Assembly: GCA_016874895.1 (NCBI GenBank)
Contig: VGSX01000021.1
Coordinates: 1-22,852, forward strand
Direction: 5' to 3'
Origin: Deltaproteobacteria bacterium
Lineage (GTDB): Bacteria; Desulfobacterota; Desulfobaccia; Desulfobaccales; Desulfobaccaceae
DNA length: 22,852 bases
The notes under the pieces: model-generated
The model's database searches: none
Told to the model about the DNA's origin: nothing
The model's input: only the letters and a program-made list of their open reading frames with translations
Part shown: positions 22,567-22,852 of the stretch, piece by piece
Layout of the letters: the number at the start of each line of letters is the position of its first letter
Numbering within the stretch: position 1 is the stretch's first letter
Translations under genes and position numbers: made by a program

Positions 22567-22852
22567 CAGCACGGCAAGATAATTGCTCATGATGATAAGA
22601 TAATCGCTTATGATGACAATATCGTACTTGAGTGGGCCAAATCAGCAAAACGCCCCCCCGTTTTTGTCACCCTGAGCCGCAGGCGAAGGGTCTAGATGCT
22701 TCGCTGCGCTCAGCATGACAAGATAATTCCTCAGCATGGCAAGAATTTTGGTCAGCACGGCAAAATAAGTGCTCATGATGATAAGATAATCGCTTATGAT
22801 GAGAATATCGTACTTGAGTGGGCCAAATCAGCAAAACGCCCCCCCGTTTTTG

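Larger units (their letters stand above)
21901..22852. repeat. Hierarchical tandem repeat array, 186-bp units built on 21-bp sub-repeats
   Basis: Five consecutive units begin at 21901, 22087, 22273, 22459 and 22666. Each has a 45-bp head (starting GTCACCCTGAG), five 21-bp sub-repeats and a 36-bp tail ending in GTTTTT; 45+105+36=186. Unit 4 has six sub-repeats and is 207 bp. The last base of the window is where a sixth unit would start, so the array probably continues. Units differ at few positions. The array begins 30 bp after the small partner gene stop. No gene is visible in it. Confidence 0.95.

Noticed and set aside
22460..22648. Minus-strand 62-residue protein with HAERSEAS
   Set aside because: Such peptides are recurring translation artefacts of the common palindromic repeat; no ribosome site is seen.
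21901..22852. CRISPR array
   Set aside because: There are no unique spacers between short repeats: the whole 186-bp unit recurs nearly unchanged, and no cas gene is near.

Overview
The window looks like the chromosome of a GC-rich, Gram-negative, anaerobe-type bacterium. My best guess is Desulfobacterota (the former Deltaproteobacteria; a Desulfobacca- or Syntrophobacter-like lineage). This rests on the gene mix (an NtrC-type two-component pair, FlhG next to a FliA-type sigma factor, a DUF1573 protein, an ornithine-cyclodeaminase-like dehydrogenase and a lone radical SAM enzyme) and on a good sigma-54 promoter. It is judged from protein character, not from any search.

Layout. 1-4086 (minus): glucose-6-phosphate isomerase, then a membrane histidine kinase and its sigma-54-activating response regulator; the regulator is cut by the window start. 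4298-4519 (plus): a small zinc-ribbon protein behind a good sigma-70-like promoter. 4527-8705 (minus): adenine deaminase, a radical SAM protein and an ornithine cyclodeaminase/mu-crystallin family dehydrogenase. 8895-10590 (minus): flhG-fliA, overlapping by 20 bp, behind a near-consensus sigma-54 promoter with CGTCAA half-sites upstream. 10872-13706: a Cys-less rhodanese-fold protein (+), HisB (-), a DUF1573 protein (+) and a small putative lipoprotein (-). 13707-14131 is gene-free and carries a palindrome and an inverted pair of TCAGC-heptamer repeats. 14132-17594 (plus): a K+ channel/RCK protein, a UPF0173 metal hydrolase and RecJ, probably one operon.

From 17727 the window changes character. 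A tRNA-Ala(GGC) with CCA encoded is followed 14 bp later by the 3' end of a tyrosine integrase gene that has lost its catalytic core: an intact N-terminal arm-binding part is joined out of frame to what reads as the C-terminal tail. This is the scar of an integrative element that used the tRNA gene as its site. Next to it is a two-gene operon: a 1014-residue DUF499/COG1483-type AAA+ ATPase with a double Cys-rich zinc module, and a 148-residue partner overlapping it by ATGA. DUF499 ATPases are known from defence islands, usually with a DUF1156 DNA methylase, which is not seen here.

Right after that operon, and running off the window end, is a hierarchical tandem repeat. Its 186-bp units consist of a 45-bp palindromic head, five 21-bp sub-repeats and a 36-bp tail. 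There are five units, one enlarged by exactly one 21-bp sub-repeat. The DUF499 pair flanked by an integrase scar and this array is the most unusual part of the window.
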